This document shows positions 4,893-5,110 of a stretch of DNA of 5,110 nucleotides, one piece after another (the stretch's first letter is position 1; each line of letters begins with the position of its first letter). The position numbers and the translations under genes were made by a program. The notes beneath the pieces were generated by a model. It searched no databases and was not told the origin of the DNA. It was given only the letters and a program-made list of their open reading frames with translations. The stretch comes from an uncultured Campylobacter sp. (GTDB taxonomy: Bacteria > Campylobacterota > Campylobacteria > Campylobacterales > Campylobacteraceae): contig NZ_CALKTQ010000192.1 of assembly GCF_937997465.1 (NCBI RefSeq), positions 1 to 5,110 on the forward strand. Direction: 5' to 3'.

Positions 4893-5110
4893 ATGGGAAA
4901 ATTTGTAAAAAGCGTCGATCATTTTTTTGATTTTTGCAAAGAACACGAGGTTAAATTCGTGGATTTTAGATTTACCGATATGAACGGCGCTTGGCACAGC
5001 ATATCTTATAACATAAAATTCGTAGAAAAAGATCATTTCGTAAACGGCATACCGATGGATGCGAGCTCATTAGGAGGGTGGCAACCGATCGAAAGAAGCG
5101 ACATGCTGAT
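4893..5110 (+). CDS. glnA: Type I glutamine synthetase, N-terminal 72 residues (partial)
   Basis: The 5' end of glnA. The enzyme makes glutamine from glutamate, ammonia and ATP, and is a cytosolic dodecamer in this family. The visible part is the N-terminal beta-grasp domain: a short helix (VDHFFDFCKEHE, 8-19), the conserved strand VKFVDFRFTDMNGAWH (20-35), and the loop GIPMDASSLGGW (52-63) followed by IERSDM (66-71). Asp56 matches the latch aspartate (E. coli Asp50) that contacts ammonium across the subunit interface. The usual glycine in DGSS is alanine (Ala57). The ATG follows AGGAG (4882-4886) with a 6-nt spacer. The remaining 400 or so residues lie beyond the right edge, so the adenylylation tyrosine cannot be checked. 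Its position next to cheZ agrees with C. jejuni Cj0699c as I recall it, apart from the PHP gene in between. Confidence 0.95.
   Translation, partial: MGKFVKSVDHFFDFCKEHEVKFVDFRFTDMNGAWHSISYNIKFVEKDHFVNGIPMDASSLGGWQPIERSDML

Noticed and set aside
1..5110. Many AAATTT / AAAATTTG words across the window
   Set aside because: They follow from frequent Lys-Phe and Asn-Leu codon pairs and the known word bias of Campylobacter DNA; they are not spaced like repeats or sites.

Overview
The window looks like chromosomal DNA from an epsilonproteobacterium (Campylobacterota), most likely a Campylobacter of moderate GC content such as the C. showae, C. rectus, C. curvus or C. concisus group. The genus call rests on three things. 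The CheZ is of the epsilon type. The order glutamine synthetase / cheZ / U32 protease-like gene / purE / coiled-coil hypothetical matches, as I recall it, the C. jejuni Cj0699-Cj0703 neighbourhood, and the cheZ-U32 pair also matches H. pylori HP0170-HP0169. The DNA is also rich in AAATTT-type words. The species is an inference; no rRNA or other marker is present.

Left part (1-3904, minus strand): six genes lie head to tail and almost certainly form one operon read right to left. In transcription order they are cheZ (CheY-P phosphatase), a U32 peptidase-family protein (TrhP/YegQ-like, probably tRNA hydroxylation), purE (purine synthesis), a hypothetical protein with an HTH-like N-terminus and a long coiled coil (DUF3972-like), a stand-alone GyrI-like/Cass2-type effector-binding domain protein, and the first third of an AbgT-family transporter that runs off the left edge. 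Junctions are 4-nt overlaps (GTGA, then ATGA) followed by gaps of 2 to 10 nt. Shine-Dalgarno sequences sit at or over the preceding stop codons, so expression is probably translationally coupled.

Middle (3905-4027): a 123-bp AT-rich divergent intergenic region carries candidate promoters for the cheZ operon (leftward) and for a PHP-domain phosphatase gene (rightward), plus two copies of the palindrome TAAATTTA.

Right part (4028-5110, plus strand): a complete PHP phosphoesterase of the histidinol-phosphatase HisJ family is followed, after 85 bp with a good candidate promoter, by the 5' end of glnA (type I glutamine synthetase), which runs off the right edge.

Functionally this is mainly core metabolism (purine, histidine, glutamine) mixed with a chemotaxis phosphatase. 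The accessory element is the GyrI-like plus AbgT pair at the distal end of the operon, where C. jejuni, as I recall, has glyQ. I see no mobile element, CRISPR array, tRNA, rRNA or convincing intrinsic terminator, and nothing that amounts to a wholly new system. The best leads are the two CheY-binding-like ends of CheZ, the sensor/transporter pair appended to the purE operon, and the uncharacterised coiled-coil protein.
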